Assembly: GCA_947458415.1 (NCBI GenBank)
Contig: CANGZG010000001.1
Location: forward strand, 1 to 37,560
Length of the DNA stretch: 37,560 nt
Reading direction: 5' to 3'
DNA from: Comamonadaceae bacterium
GTDB taxonomy: Bacteria > Pseudomonadota > Gammaproteobacteria > Burkholderiales > Burkholderiaceae_C
Under the pieces are notes generated by a model. It saw only the letters and a list, made by a program, of their open reading frames with translations, did no database searches and was not told the DNA's origin. The translations under genes and the position numbers were made by a program. Shown in pieces: positions 8,771 to 17,029 of this stretch (positions are counted from its first letter, which is position 1; each line of letters begins with the position of its first letter).

Positions 8771-8788
8771 TGTCAACTTGAATTGACG
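8771..8788. promoter_or_regulatory. PpsR/CrtJ-type box upstream of bchF
   Basis: TGTCAACTTGAATTGACG fits the PpsR/CrtJ consensus TGT-N12-ACA except for the last base. It is near-palindromic and shares the core CAACTT-N2-ATTG with the boxes before bchG, bchH and dxs. It lies 52 bases upstream of the bchF ATG, in the divergent region with ppaA/aerR. The role as an operator is inferred from the consensus and from ppsR being encoded next to it. Confidence 0.75.
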
Positions 8789-8810
8789 TTATTTAAAGAT
8801 GACATAACTG

Positions 8811-8823
8811 GGGTTTTCCCTAG
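8811..8823 (+). promoter_or_regulatory. Recurrent GGGTTTTCCCTAG element, bchF/aerR spacer
   Basis: This 13-base string occurs again, identical, on the opposite strand at 21999-22011 in the bchH/tspO spacer. In both places it lies upstream of a TGT-N12-ACA box when read towards aerR or bchH. Its core GGG-N4-CCC is an inverted repeat. No binding factor is known to me, so the function is unassigned. Confidence 0.45.
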
Positions 8824-8831
8824 ACGCTGAC

Positions 8832-8849
8832 TGTCTAAAAAGCTTGACA
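8832..8849. promoter_or_regulatory. PpsR/CrtJ-type box upstream of ppaA/aerR
   Basis: TGTCTAAAAAGCTTGACA is an exact TGT-N12-ACA match, 32 bases before the aerR ATG. With the box at 8771-8788 it forms a pair 61 bases apart (start to start) in the bchF/aerR spacer. Paired sites are typical for cooperative PpsR/CrtJ binding. The core is less similar to the other boxes in the window. Confidence 0.65.
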
Positions 8850-8881
8850 CTTTGTCACTTATTTATTTGAATAAAGCAGGC

Positions 8882-9700
8882 ATGTGGGCAGAGGGTCAAG
8901 TGGAAGACACGATCAATTCCGAAATCAGCACGCCTTTGCGTCAAGCCTTGGTGTCGCATGTCATTCCGCAATTGATTGATACCGCGGTGCGTGTCTATGC
9001 CAAATACCCCTTGTTGCCAGTGCACAGTGTGGCGTTGGGACAGGCTTGTGTTTCGCCGGACCATGCCGCCCCCGAGGCCTATGCCCGGTCCTTGCTGGCG
9101 CAGGATTTCGACATCGAAAGCCTGTACCTTGACACCATCCCAGAGGCAGCGCGCCTGTTTCACGACTGGTGGGAGGCCGACGAGATTGACTTTGTCCAAG
9201 TGACCAGCGGCATATTTCGGTTGGAAGAATTGATCTACAGCCTGAGCGCCGAATTTGTCATGGGCTTGCAAAAAGCCAAGCCCGCCGCTTCGATGAGCGC
9301 CTTGCTGGTGAGGCCACCCGGCTCACAGCATTCCTTGGGCCTGCTGCTTTTGACACAATATTTCAAGCGACACGGTTGGCAGGTGTTCAGTGCCAACCAG
9401 TTCACCGAAGAGGACATGGCGGTGGCGGTGCGCTCAGAGTGGGTCGATGTGCTGGGTATATCGGTGTCGGAAGACCGCCAAATACCGGCAATGAAAAAAA
9501 CCTTGGCGCGCTTGCGAAAGCTGTCGGGCAACCCGCACATGTTGGTGATGGCCGGTGGCCCGTTGCTGCGGCTGCAACCGAATCTGGCCGACTTGGTGGG
9601 TGCGGACTTGTCGTGTTTGCGGGCTGATCAGGCACATGCGCAGGCTCTCGAAAAGGTACAGTTGACCCAAATCAGCGCAAGTGTCAGGTCAAGTGGATGA
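8882..9700 (+). CDS. aerR: PpaA/AerR-type cobalamin-binding photosynthesis regulator
   Basis: A protein of 272 residues with the two-part layout of PpaA/AerR: a helical N-terminal region (about 1-130) and a C-terminal B12-binding fold (about 137-260). H150 in PPGSQHSLG sits where the histidine ligand of the cobalt lies in the family, and GISVSEDRQIPAM follows as the second half of the pocket. Such proteins bind hydroxocobalamin after light exposure and modulate CrtJ/PpsR. The ATG at 8882 is preceded by AAAGCAGG. A TTG at 8852 would add ten residues that overlap the promoter. ppsR follows after 24 bases, the standard pairing. Confidence 0.9.
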   Translation: MWAEGQVEDTINSEISTPLRQALVSHVIPQLIDTAVRVYAKYPLLPVHSVALGQACVSPDHAAPEAYARSLLAQDFDIESLYLDTIPEAARLFHDWWEADEIDFVQVTSGIFRLEELIYSLSAEFVMGLQKAKPAASMSALLVRPPGSQHSLGLLLLTQYFKRHGWQVFSANQFTEEDMAVAVRSEWVDVLGISVSEDRQIPAMKKTLARLRKLSGNPHMLVMAGGPLLRLQPNLADLVGADLSCLRADQAHAQALEKVQLTQISASVRSSG

Positions 9701-9724
9701 TTCAACCTCATTGACCCCTTTACC

Positions 9725-11113
9725 GTGAACCTTCATTCCATCCCTTCTGAGCAAGTGCAAAGCCTGTTGTCGGCTTTGTCTGACGTCATTGTCATGACGG
9801 ATGCGCAGGGCCAGATCCACGATATCCAAGTCAGTGGCAAAGAATTGCAACGCCTGAACTTGACCGAATGGAAAGGCCAAACCTTGTTTGCGGTGGCCAC
9901 GTTGGACAGCCAAGAAAAAATCCGCCAAGTGCTCGGGACTGCCCAAGCCGGTGCGCCCAACACGTGGCGACACATCAATTTGCTCGGCCCCGGTGAGGTG
10001 GACGTGCCTTTGCAAGTCATGTCGGTGGCTTTCGCGCAAAGCCAATCATTCTGGTTGTTCGGTCGCGATTTGAGCGGCGTGTCTCAAATGCAGCGTCGCT
10101 TGGTGGATGCCCATCAATCGATGGAGCGCGATTACTTGCGTTTGCGCCACATGGAGGCGCGTTATCGCTTGTTGTTCGAGTCCGTGGCCGACCCGATGCT
10201 GGTGGTTGACGTCGCCCAACGCCGCGTGATGGAAGCCAACCATGCGGCGCAATCGGTGCTGAAAGACGCAGTGAAACGATTGCCCGGCACCGACATCACT
10301 TTGTGTTTTGAACCCGCGTCGCGTGACAGCTTGGACGCTTTGCTGCGCTCGTCACAAGCCTCCGGGAGAACAGAAACCGCGCGGGTTCGTCCCCTTAAAG
10401 CCGACGAGGATTGCCAGTTGCATGCCTCGGTGTTTGTGCAAGAAGGCGGCCCGCAATTTTTGTTGCGCTTGCAGCCCATGGGTTCACAGCGCGGGGCGAA
10501 ATCCGGCACGCAAGCCGAAGGCGAGTGGTTCAGCAACGCGCTGGAAAACGCGCCCATCGGGTTCATCGTCACCGACCGCGGCGGCCAGATCAAGGCGGGC
10601 AACACCGAAATTTGCGCCATGCTGGGCTTGAGCAACATCAGCCAATTGGTTGACAAACATTTGGAAGACTACTTGGCGCGCGGTGCGGTCGACTTGGGCG
10701 TGTTGCTCAACAATTTGCGCCAGTCCCGCATCCTCAGGGGGTTCGCCACCGAACTTCGCAGCGTCGCGGGTGTGCAATTGGCGGTGGACATGGCGGCGGT
10801 CACCTTGGTGGGCGACGACCTGACTTATGGTTTTTTCATCCGCGACATCCGCTTGGGTGGAGGCCGCGAAAAATCGGCCACCTCGGGCATGGCCGATTCG
10901 GTCGAGCAACTGTCGCAGTTGGTCGGGCGCATGCCCATGAAAGACATCGTGGGTGAAACCAGCACCATGATCGAGCGCATGTGTATCCAAGCTGCGCTCG
11001 AACTCACCCACAACAACCGCGCGTCTGCGGCTGAAATGCTGGGCTTGTCCCGCCAAAGCCTGTACGTCAAATTGCACCGCTATGGCATGGTGTCCGAGAC
11101 TGACTCAGAGTAA
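9725..11113 (+). CDS. ppsR: PpsR/CrtJ, redox-responsive repressor of photosynthesis genes
   Basis: A 462-residue regulator with an N-terminal PAS-like region (about 1-120), two further PAS domains (about 145-260 and 275-390) and a Fis-type helix-turn-helix at the C-terminus (NNRASAAEMLGLSRQSLYVK). C420, at the start of that DNA-binding region (ERMCIQAALEL), corresponds to the redox-active cysteine of CrtJ. PpsR represses bch, crt and puc genes in oxygen by binding TGT-N12-ACA pairs; five such sites or near matches occur in this window. The start is GTG at 9725, chosen because MNLHSIPSEQVQSLL is the usual N-terminus. The ribosome binding site is poor. Confidence 0.94.
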   Translation: MNLHSIPSEQVQSLLSALSDVIVMTDAQGQIHDIQVSGKELQRLNLTEWKGQTLFAVATLDSQEKIRQVLGTAQAGAPNTWRHINLLGPGEVDVPLQVMSVAFAQSQSFWLFGRDLSGVSQMQRRLVDAHQSMERDYLRLRHMEARYRLLFESVADPMLVVDVAQRRVMEANHAAQSVLKDAVKRLPGTDITLCFEPASRDSLDALLRSSQASGRTETARVRPLKADEDCQLHASVFVQEGGPQFLLRLQPMGSQRGAKSGTQAEGEWFSNALENAPIGFIVTDRGGQIKAGNTEICAMLGLSNISQLVDKHLEDYLARGAVDLGVLLNNLRQSRILRGFATELRSVAGVQLAVDMAAVTLVGDDLTYGFFIRDIRLGGGREKSATSGMADSVEQLSQLVGRMPMKDIVGETSTMIERMCIQAALELTHNNRASAAEMLGLSRQSLYVKLHRYGMVSETDSE

Positions 11114-11130
11114 ACCCTAGTCAACCCTAA
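11111..11130 (+). promoter_or_regulatory. Half-site like the GGGTTTTCCCTAG element, before bchG
   Basis: The end of ppsR and the bases after it hold TAAACCCTAG followed by TCAACCCTAA, two direct ACCCTA copies. Each resembles the CCCTAG end of the element at 8811-8823. The pair lies just before the PpsR box of bchG, the same order as at aerR and bchH. The match is only partial. Confidence 0.25.
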
Positions 11131-11134
11131 AAAG

Positions 11135-11152
11135 CGTCAACTTAGATTGACA
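11135..11152. promoter_or_regulatory. PpsR/CrtJ-type box upstream of bchG
   Basis: CGTCAACTTAGATTGACA differs from TGT-N12-ACA only in the first base and shares CAACTT-N2-ATTGACA with the bchF and dxs boxes. It ends 14 bases before the bchG ATG, so a bound repressor would block initiation of bchG transcription. It also suggests that bchG has its own promoter within the ppsR-bchG gap. Confidence 0.65.
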
Positions 11153-11166
11153 TTTAACGCTGTCAA

Positions 11167-12072
11167 ATGAAAAATGGGGCAATGCAGTTCCCCCAAGCAT
11201 CAGCGGTTTTAGAGCTTCTCAAGCCCGTGACCTGGTTTCCGCCCATGTGGGCGTTTGCTTGCGGCGTCGTGTCTTCTGGCCAATCCATTCCCGAGCAATG
11301 GCCGTTGGTGTTGGGTGGTTTGGTCTTGGCTGGACCCATGGTGTGCGCCACCAGCCAAGCGGTGAACGATTGGTTTGACCGCCATGTTGATGCGATCAAT
11401 GAACCGAACCGCCCGATCCCATCAGGCCGCATCCCGGGACATTGGGGTTTGGCCATTGCCGTGGCTTGGACGGCGTTGTCATTGGTGTGGGCTTGGCAAC
11501 TGGGTGACTGGGCATTCAAAGCCACTTTGTTGGCGTTGCTGTTGGCTTGGGGCTACAGCGCACCCCCGTTTCGTTTCAAGCAAGACGGCTGGCTGGGCAA
11601 TGCCGCTTGCGGCTTGAGCTACGAGGGCCTGGCCTGGATCACCGGTGCCGCAGTGATGTTGGGTGGTGAATGGCCGGGTTCGCAAATCCTGACCTTGGCG
11701 CTGCTCTACAGCCTGGCCGCGCACGGCATCATGACCTTGAACGATTTCAAAGCCATCGAGGGCGACCGGCAAATGGGCGTGTGGTCCTTGCCCGTGCAAC
11801 TCGGTGTCAAACGCGCCGCTGGCACGGCTTGCTGGGTCATGTTGTTGCCGCAGTTGGTGGTGGTGGCTTTGTTGTTGCGGTGGACGCCCGATTGGTCTTA
11901 CGGCTTGGCCGTGTTGTTGTTGATTTATGCGCAAGTGCCGCTGATGTACCGGTTCATGAAAGACCCGGTCAAACAAGCCTTGGGATTGAGTGCGTTTGGG
12001 GTGCCGTTGTTGGTGGCTGGAATGATGGTCAGTGCGTTTGCCTGGCGTCATGTGCAGTCCACCCCAACTTGA
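11167..12072 (+). CDS. bchG: BchG, bacteriochlorophyll synthase
   Basis: A 301-residue UbiA-family polyprenyltransferase with about eight or nine membrane helices. The first Asp-rich motif NDWFDRHVDAINEPNRPIPS is at about residues 67-86 and the second, LNDFKAIEGDR, at about 193-203. BchG esterifies bacteriochlorophyllide with geranylgeranyl (or phytyl) diphosphate at the membrane. The ATG at 11167 is closely preceded by a PpsR-type box. bchP follows after 34 bases. In many clusters a PucC-like gene (bchP2) lies between bchG and bchP; it is missing here. Confidence 0.96.
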   Translation: MKNGAMQFPQASAVLELLKPVTWFPPMWAFACGVVSSGQSIPEQWPLVLGGLVLAGPMVCATSQAVNDWFDRHVDAINEPNRPIPSGRIPGHWGLAIAVAWTALSLVWAWQLGDWAFKATLLALLLAWGYSAPPFRFKQDGWLGNAACGLSYEGLAWITGAAVMLGGEWPGSQILTLALLYSLAAHGIMTLNDFKAIEGDRQMGVWSLPVQLGVKRAAGTACWVMLLPQLVVVALLLRWTPDWSYGLAVLLLIYAQVPLMYRFMKDPVKQALGLSAFGVPLLVAGMMVSAFAWRHVQSTPT

Positions 12073-12106
12073 ACAAGTGTGTGAACCTGACATGTGGAGA
12101 AATCTT

Positions 12107-13306
12107 ATGCAAAACGATACCTATGACGTGGTGGTGGTGGGCGGTGGACCTGCGGGCGCCACGGCAGCGGATGACCTCGCATTGCAAGGGCACAAAGTCT
12201 TGTTGCTTGACAGGCAAGGCCGAATCAAACCTTGCGGTGGCGCGATTCCGCCCAGGTTGATCAAAGACTTTCAGATTCCCGATGAGCTGTTGGTGGCCAA
12301 AGCGCGTGCGGCGCGCATGGTGTCGCCCAAAGACAAAAAAGTCGACATCCCGATCGAAGGCGGTTTTGTCGGCATGGTCAACCGCGACCAATTTGATGAA
12401 TGGTTGCGCGAGCGCGCCGAGCGTCATGGCGCGGTCCGTCAGCGCGGTGTGTTTGACAAATTGAGCCGGGATGACGATGGGGTGAGTCGGGTGCATTTCA
12501 CTGTGCGCACAGACGACGGTGTGACGTTCACCGCCAGCACACGCGGACGTTGCGTGGTGGGGGCTGACGGCGCGAAGTCGGAGGTGGCCAGACAAGCCGT
12601 GCCCGGTGCAGAAAAAACCAAGTACGTGTTCGCTTACCACGAGATTGTTCAAACGCCGCAAGACATGTTGCAAACCGATGCCGATCCCTCGCGCTGCGAC
12701 GTCTATTACCGTGGCAGTTTGTCGCCCGATTTTTACGGCTGGGTGTTCCCGCATGGCGACACCATGAGTGTGGGCACAGGCAGTGCCGACAAGGGGTTTT
12801 CATTGCGTGGTGCGGTCGGGCGTTTGCGTGACGCAGCAGGTTTGCAACACGCCACTGTGTTGCGCCGCGAGGGTGCGCCTTTGCCCATGAAGCCTTTGCC
12901 GCGTTGGGACAATGGCCTCGATGTGGTGTTGGCAGGTGACGCTGCGGGTGTCGTGGCCCCCGCTTCAGGCGAGGGCATTTACTACGCCATGTTGGGTGGA
13001 CGACTGGCGGCAGAGGCCGCGCACGAACTGCTGGTTTCAGGCAACCCCAAAGTGTTGAAACTGGCGCGCAAGCGGTTCATGAAAGACCATGGCATGGTGT
13101 TCATGGTGCTGGGCATCATGCAATATTTTTGGTACAGCACCGACAAGCGCCGCGAAAGTTTTGTCAAGATGTGCGAGGACAAGGATGTGCAAAAGTTGAC
13201 CTTTGACTCTTACATGAACAAAAAGCTCGAGCGCAAAAAACCCATGGCGCACGTGAAAATATTTTTAAAAGACATGGCGCATTTGATGGGCATGGCCAAG
13301 ACCTGA
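12107..13306 (+). CDS. bchP: BchP, geranylgeranyl reductase
   Basis: A 399-residue FAD-dependent reductase. The dinucleotide-binding motif VVVVGGGPAGATAADDL is near residues 7-23, and the second FAD motif DVVLAGDAAGVVAPASGEGI is about two thirds along. BchP reduces the geranylgeranyl tail to phytyl. I place the start at the ATG at 12107, seven bases after GGAG (12096-12099). The frame is open further upstream into bchG, but those residues are not part of the family. It is probably co-transcribed with bchG. Confidence 0.96.
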   Translation: MQNDTYDVVVVGGGPAGATAADDLALQGHKVLLLDRQGRIKPCGGAIPPRLIKDFQIPDELLVAKARAARMVSPKDKKVDIPIEGGFVGMVNRDQFDEWLRERAERHGAVRQRGVFDKLSRDDDGVSRVHFTVRTDDGVTFTASTRGRCVVGADGAKSEVARQAVPGAEKTKYVFAYHEIVQTPQDMLQTDADPSRCDVYYRGSLSPDFYGWVFPHGDTMSVGTGSADKGFSLRGAVGRLRDAAGLQHATVLRREGAPLPMKPLPRWDNGLDVVLAGDAAGVVAPASGEGIYYAMLGGRLAAEAAHELLVSGNPKVLKLARKRFMKDHGMVFMVLGIMQYFWYSTDKRRESFVKMCEDKDVQKLTFDSYMNKKLERKKPMAHVKIFLKDMAHLMGMAKT

Positions 13307-13329
13307 AGCCCTTGCGCTGAAAATTGCCC

Positions 13330-13917
13330 TCAGGGCCCGGGAGGCAAGTGATGGTCTTTGGCGGCCACTTTTTTGCGTTTGACCACCCAAATGGCGAGCC
13401 GCATCAACACCATCACCAGCACCACCCCCGTGATGTCGCCGGTGAACATGATTTGAAGGCCATCGATCAGGTCATGAATCACCCGGTTCCAATACAGCAC
13501 CAATTGGTTCATGGCTGAGTTCAGTGCGGCATAAACCAGTCCCATGATGGTCAAGGTTTTCCAGCGCAAATCGCTCAAGTCGTGTTGAACCAGTTGTTGA
13601 TCGATGAAAAACTTCACGGTCATCAATGGTGCCAACGCATTCGCGACGGCCAACTCCAGCGACAAGGGCAGCTCGCCCTCGAAAAAAAAGCCCAAGCCCG
13701 CCACCAATGACACGGTAAAGACACTGAGTGCGCCCACCATGCCAAACACCAATACCAATAAGAACTTGATCCCGCTGGGCAGGTGCACCAGGTGCGCACC
13801 GGGGGCGAGCAACAATGGGGCCGTCAGCAGATTGTTGAGCGCATAAACCGTTCCGAAAACCAGCGTCAACACCAAAAAAGTGATGAAGCGGTTGTCCCAG
13901 AACAATTTCGAATTCAT
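13330..13917 (-). CDS. Unrecognised multi-pass membrane protein, MASE1-like in parts
   Basis: A 195-residue protein with five or six hydrophobic segments (about residues 11-31, 46-62, 64-76, 90-105, 120-141 and 155-178). I do not recognise the family with certainty. Two stretches recall MASE1 sensory membrane domains: HLPSGIKFLLVLVFGMVGA (compare a Pro-Ser-Gly followed by a helix) and FTGDITGVVLVMVLMRL (compare a Trp/Phe-x-Gly-Asp near the last helices). No output domain follows. The ATG at 13917 overlaps the stop codon of the winged-helix gene (ATGA), so the two are translationally coupled. The pair lies at the end of the bchHIDO unit and converges with bchP. Codon use looks like that of its neighbours. 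Confidence 0.75.
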   Translation of the reverse strand: MNSKLFWDNRFITFLVLTLVFGTVYALNNLLTAPLLLAPGAHLVHLPSGIKFLLVLVFGMVGALSVFTVSLVAGLGFFFEGELPLSLELAVANALAPLMTVKFFIDQQLVQHDLSDLRWKTLTIMGLVYAALNSAMNQLVLYWNRVIHDLIDGLQIMFTGDITGVVLVMVLMRLAIWVVKRKKVAAKDHHLPPGP

Positions 13918-14261
13918 CTGGGGGATGTTCGTGTCATCTGTATTGCGTCGGACAAACGGCGAAAGTAGGCTTCACCTTCTTCGGTCAAGGCAATGTATTT
14001 GGTGCGTCGGTTGTTGCCTTGAAAAATGGGGTCCACCATGCGCGATGCAATCAGCATGTTCAATTTGCGGTGCAAGGTGGCGGGGGAACCGATGTGTTTG
14101 AGTCCCATCACATCGGACACGGTGAGCATTTCTCCTTTGGCCAGGCTGATGGCAACTTCGTCCAGTATCAATTTGCTGGTGACATCGATGTCAGGGGCTT
14201 TGGGGGGGTGTTCAAGTGCTTTGAGCAAATTCAAAAATTGGATGTAGTAATTTTTTTTCAT
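13914..14261 (-). CDS. Small MarR-like winged-helix transcription regulator
   Basis: A 115-residue protein with a MarR-type DNA-binding core: MLTVSDVMGLKHIGSPATLH followed by a recognition helix, then a wing with GNNRRTKYIALTEEGEAYF. It lacks the long dimer helices of full MarR proteins. The ATG at 14261 is preceded by GAGAGGT about ten bases upstream. It follows bchO after 18 bases on the same strand and overlaps the membrane-protein gene by four bases, so it may be co-transcribed with bchH-I-D-O. Its target and signal are unknown. Confidence 0.8.
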   Translation of the reverse strand: MKKNYYIQFLNLLKALEHPPKAPDIDVTSKLILDEVAISLAKGEMLTVSDVMGLKHIGSPATLHRKLNMLIASRMVDPIFQGNNRRTKYIALTEEGEAYFRRLSDAIQMTRTSPR

Positions 14262-14279
14262 GTGCTGTGACCTCTCAGG

Positions 14280-15143
14280 TCATTCTAGGTGCAATAGCTT
14301 CAGGCAATAACGCAGCGTTTCTGCCGGGGCCTCCTCGTGCACCAAGTGGCCATAGGGTAACCATTCGGTCAATTCGCCGTTGTGCAGCAAGGCCAATGCT
14401 TCTTTGGCTTGCACCGGCGGCACGGTGCCGTCTTTGCCTCCGACCAACAACCGCACAGGGCATGTCAGTTGACGCAGTTTGTCTGCGCCCCGAGACAAAT
14501 CCCAAGCGGCCATCATTTTCAAAGCCCCTTGGGCATGCGTCGGGCTGGCAACCAAGTGGGCATACAGCGCCATGCCGCGCGCATCCAACACCGAACCCGT
14601 GCTTTGCAACAATTTTTCCAACACACCCGGACTGCTCGCTTGGCGGGCAAACCAGCGCGGCACCATGCCCGTCATGGCCAACAACTTGGCTGTCGGCGGG
14701 AACAGCAAACCGGCCAAGCCCGGCAAGGGCAGCCACGCCGGGTTGATGCCGATCAGCACCTCGGGTTGCCAATGTTGATCCAACACCATTTGCATCGCGA
14801 TGGCGGCCCCTGCCGAATGCCCGATGAAAGCTTGTACTGGCCAGTTCAAATGGTTCAGCAGTGCGCTGATGCTGCTGGACATGCCAGACAAGGACATGCC
14901 GTCCCCGCTGGACAAGCTGCTGAACCCATGCCCCGGCAAATCAATGGCCATGACTTGCGCGTGTTCAGACAACGGCAACAACAGGTCTCGCCAAGTGTGC
15001 AAAGACGCGCCAGTCCCGTGCAGTAACAGGACGCGCGGACCCTGTGTGCCGGCGGTTTGCACATGCCAGCGCACGCCAGCCACTGAGACAAACTGGCTTC
15101 GATCGCTGTGGGGCCAGTCGTGTCGCTGGCGTTCCCAGTCCAT
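14280..15143 (-). CDS. bchO: BchO, Mg-chelatase-associated alpha/beta hydrolase-like protein
   Basis: A 287-residue alpha/beta-hydrolase fold protein. It shows the oxyanion-hole motif LLHGTGAS, the nucleophile elbow FIGHSAGAA and a C-terminal histidine in GHLVHEEAP. BchO is found next to the chelatase genes in purple bacteria; its exact reaction has not been settled. The ATG at 15143 starts two bases after the bchD stop codon and gives MDWERQRHDWPHSD, the usual N-terminus. The frame is open further upstream to 15404, but that part is the shadow of bchD. Confidence 0.93.
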   Translation of the reverse strand: MDWERQRHDWPHSDRSQFVSVAGVRWHVQTAGTQGPRVLLLHGTGASLHTWRDLLLPLSEHAQVMAIDLPGHGFSSLSSGDGMSLSGMSSSISALLNHLNWPVQAFIGHSAGAAIAMQMVLDQHWQPEVLIGINPAWLPLPGLAGLLFPPTAKLLAMTGMVPRWFARQASSPGVLEKLLQSTGSVLDARGMALYAHLVASPTHAQGALKMMAAWDLSRGADKLRQLTCPVRLLVGGKDGTVPPVQAKEALALLHNGELTEWLPYGHLVHEEAPAETLRYCLKLLHLE

Positions 15144-15145
15144 GT

Positions 15146-17029
15146 CTAGGCGCCGCCAGGCTGACGCCACACCGGTGCAGCGCCGGCAGGCGGGGGGCTT
15201 TGCCAAAGTGGGCGTGTCACGGCCACAGGCGCAGCCGGCGTTCTGCCCGATTGCACGGCTTGCACCGCTTGGGCCATGCGGTTGCTGTTGGCCATGGGCA
15301 GCGGCACATAACGCGCCCCCATGGCCAGCGCCAATTGCTGGGCTTGGGGCTCGGGTCGGGCACTGGTGTCGAGCCATATGGCGCTGAGGTGGTGACTGCG
15401 CCATGCGCGGGCCAAAGTGAGCGCATCCTCCAGCGCTTGGGCACGTCCGCCTTGGCCTTGCAAGCTGACATTGGGTCGGCCATCTGACAGCATGACCAAG
15501 CTGGGCGTGTGACCCAGCCGTTTTTCTGCCAACGCCACTTGCAGGCTTTGTTCAATGGCGCGCGCCAGTGGCGTGCCGCCGCCGCCCGGCAAACCCGACA
15601 AACTGCGTTTGGCGCGCACCAGCGATTTGGTGGGCGGCAACAGCACCTCGGCTTGCGTGCCCCTGAAGCCGATGACGCACACTTGGTCGCGCCTGGCATA
15701 AGACTGCGTGAGCAGCAACTCGACCGCGCCCTTGGCCTCGGCCAAGCGGTGCAAAGCGGCGGAGCCAGAGGCATCGATGGCAAAGATCAAACAAGTGGGG
15801 CTGTGCTCGGCATAACGGTGCACATGGAAATCTTCGGTGCGAATCGCCAGTTTGGCGCGCGAATGGCTGGGCAAGCGCCGCAATTTTTGGCGCGGCACCG
15901 CGGCATTGAGCGTGGCCAAAATGTGCAATCGGGCGCCTTGGCGTGGGTTGCCCGGACGGGGTGGCATGGGCGTGCCGCGCAGAAAACTGGGTTTGCGCGT
16001 GCCGCTGCGACCTTGCCCGCGACCTGATGGGGCGGGGGTGTTGGCTTGCGCCAATTGCGCCAACACATCAGCGGGCAGGCTGGCCAAGGCAGCTTCCAAC
16101 AAGACCTCGGCCATCTCTTGCAGCTCTGACGCAGGCGGGTTGGGGAGCGGGTCTGGCGGTGTCTGTTCGAGGGCGTCGTCTGCAGGCGGTTCTTCGGGTG
16201 GCGATTCGTTGGGGGGCTCAGGCTCAGGCGGGGCGGCTTGTTGATCGTCGGGTGCGGGCACGCGGGTAGCGCGCGGTGTCAACACCAACCTGGCAGCGCG
16301 TCCCCAGTCTTCGTCTTGCACTTGGTCACTGCCTCGCAAGGCGGCCAGCAATCGGGCCAACCGCACCGTTGCCAAAGCGGCGCGCAAACTCTGCACGCCC
16401 AACGCATCGGCGGTCTGGCACACGGCACGCAACACCACATCGTCCAACGGCATGTTCAATGCATGCTCGCGCAAAGCAGGCAAGTCCATGGACGGCAAGC
16501 TGTCCAATAACCAACGTGTGTGTTCGTCTTCGCCGCCAGCACGACCCATGTGTCGCAAATCCAGCCAAATGCCCAATCGCTCTTGCAAGCCACCTGCCAT
16601 CGGTGGTTCGTCTTCCAAGGATTCGTCGAGTGCCACCAAGCCGATGAACGTGTCTTGCGCTGCTTGGTGCCTGCCTGCGTTGACTTGGCCCATGTCCAAT
16701 ACCTGACCCAAGATGGCGGCGGTGTCGTCCGGCAAGCGCTCGGCCATGGGCAACAGCAACAAGGTCGGCGTGGGCTGTGTCAGCACGCCCGGTTGGTACA
16801 CCGCACGACCCGCATGCAAGGTGGCGCCCAAGTCCAGTCCGCCCAACAGGCGCTCGCTGTCGGCATGGCCCGGCAGGCGGCGCAAAGCCGGGTGCATGCT
16901 GCTCAGCAAAGTCAACCATTCATCTCGCACAGGACCGTGGGGCGCGCGCAACCACACCCCGCGCAAACCTGTCGGGTCGACGCAAAGCGCAGCGGCAGCC
17001 CACAGCGCGTCGTCCCAGGCGAGGTTCAC
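15146..17029 (-). CDS. bchD: BchD, Mg-chelatase subunit D
   Basis: A 627-residue protein. The N-terminal half is a degenerate AAA+ domain without a usable Walker A motif. It is followed by an acidic, proline-rich linker at about residues 255-300 (PPEPEPPNESPPEEPP) and a C-terminal von Willebrand A domain from about residue 410 with the MIDAS motif DASGS. BchD forms the motor with BchI that drives Mg insertion by BchH. The start codon is GTG at 17029, overlapping the bchI stop codon (GTGA). Confidence 0.95.
   Translation of the reverse strand: MNLAWDDALWAAAALCVDPTGLRGVWLRAPHGPVRDEWLTLLSSMHPALRRLPGHADSERLLGGLDLGATLHAGRAVYQPGVLTQPTPTLLLLPMAERLPDDTAAILGQVLDMGQVNAGRHQAAQDTFIGLVALDESLEDEPPMAGGLQERLGIWLDLRHMGRAGGEDEHTRWLLDSLPSMDLPALREHALNMPLDDVVLRAVCQTADALGVQSLRAALATVRLARLLAALRGSDQVQDEDWGRAARLVLTPRATRVPAPDDQQAAPPEPEPPNESPPEEPPADDALEQTPPDPLPNPPASELQEMAEVLLEAALASLPADVLAQLAQANTPAPSGRGQGRSGTRKPSFLRGTPMPPRPGNPRQGARLHILATLNAAVPRQKLRRLPSHSRAKLAIRTEDFHVHRYAEHSPTCLIFAIDASGSAALHRLAEAKGAVELLLTQSYARRDQVCVIGFRGTQAEVLLPPTKSLVRAKRSLSGLPGGGGTPLARAIEQSLQVALAEKRLGHTPSLVMLSDGRPNVSLQGQGGRAQALEDALTLARAWRSHHLSAIWLDTSARPEPQAQQLALAMGARYVPLPMANSNRMAQAVQAVQSGRTPAAPVAVTRPLWQSPPPAGAAPVWRQPGGA

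Noticed and set aside
8213..8776. N-terminal extension of the bchN frame
   Set aside because: The added residues are the out-of-frame reading of bchF and are not part of BchN. The ATG at 8212 overlaps the bchF stop codon and gives the right family length.
15144..15404. N-terminal extension of the bchO frame
   Set aside because: It overlaps the end of bchD in another frame. The ATG at 15143 gives the usual BchO start.
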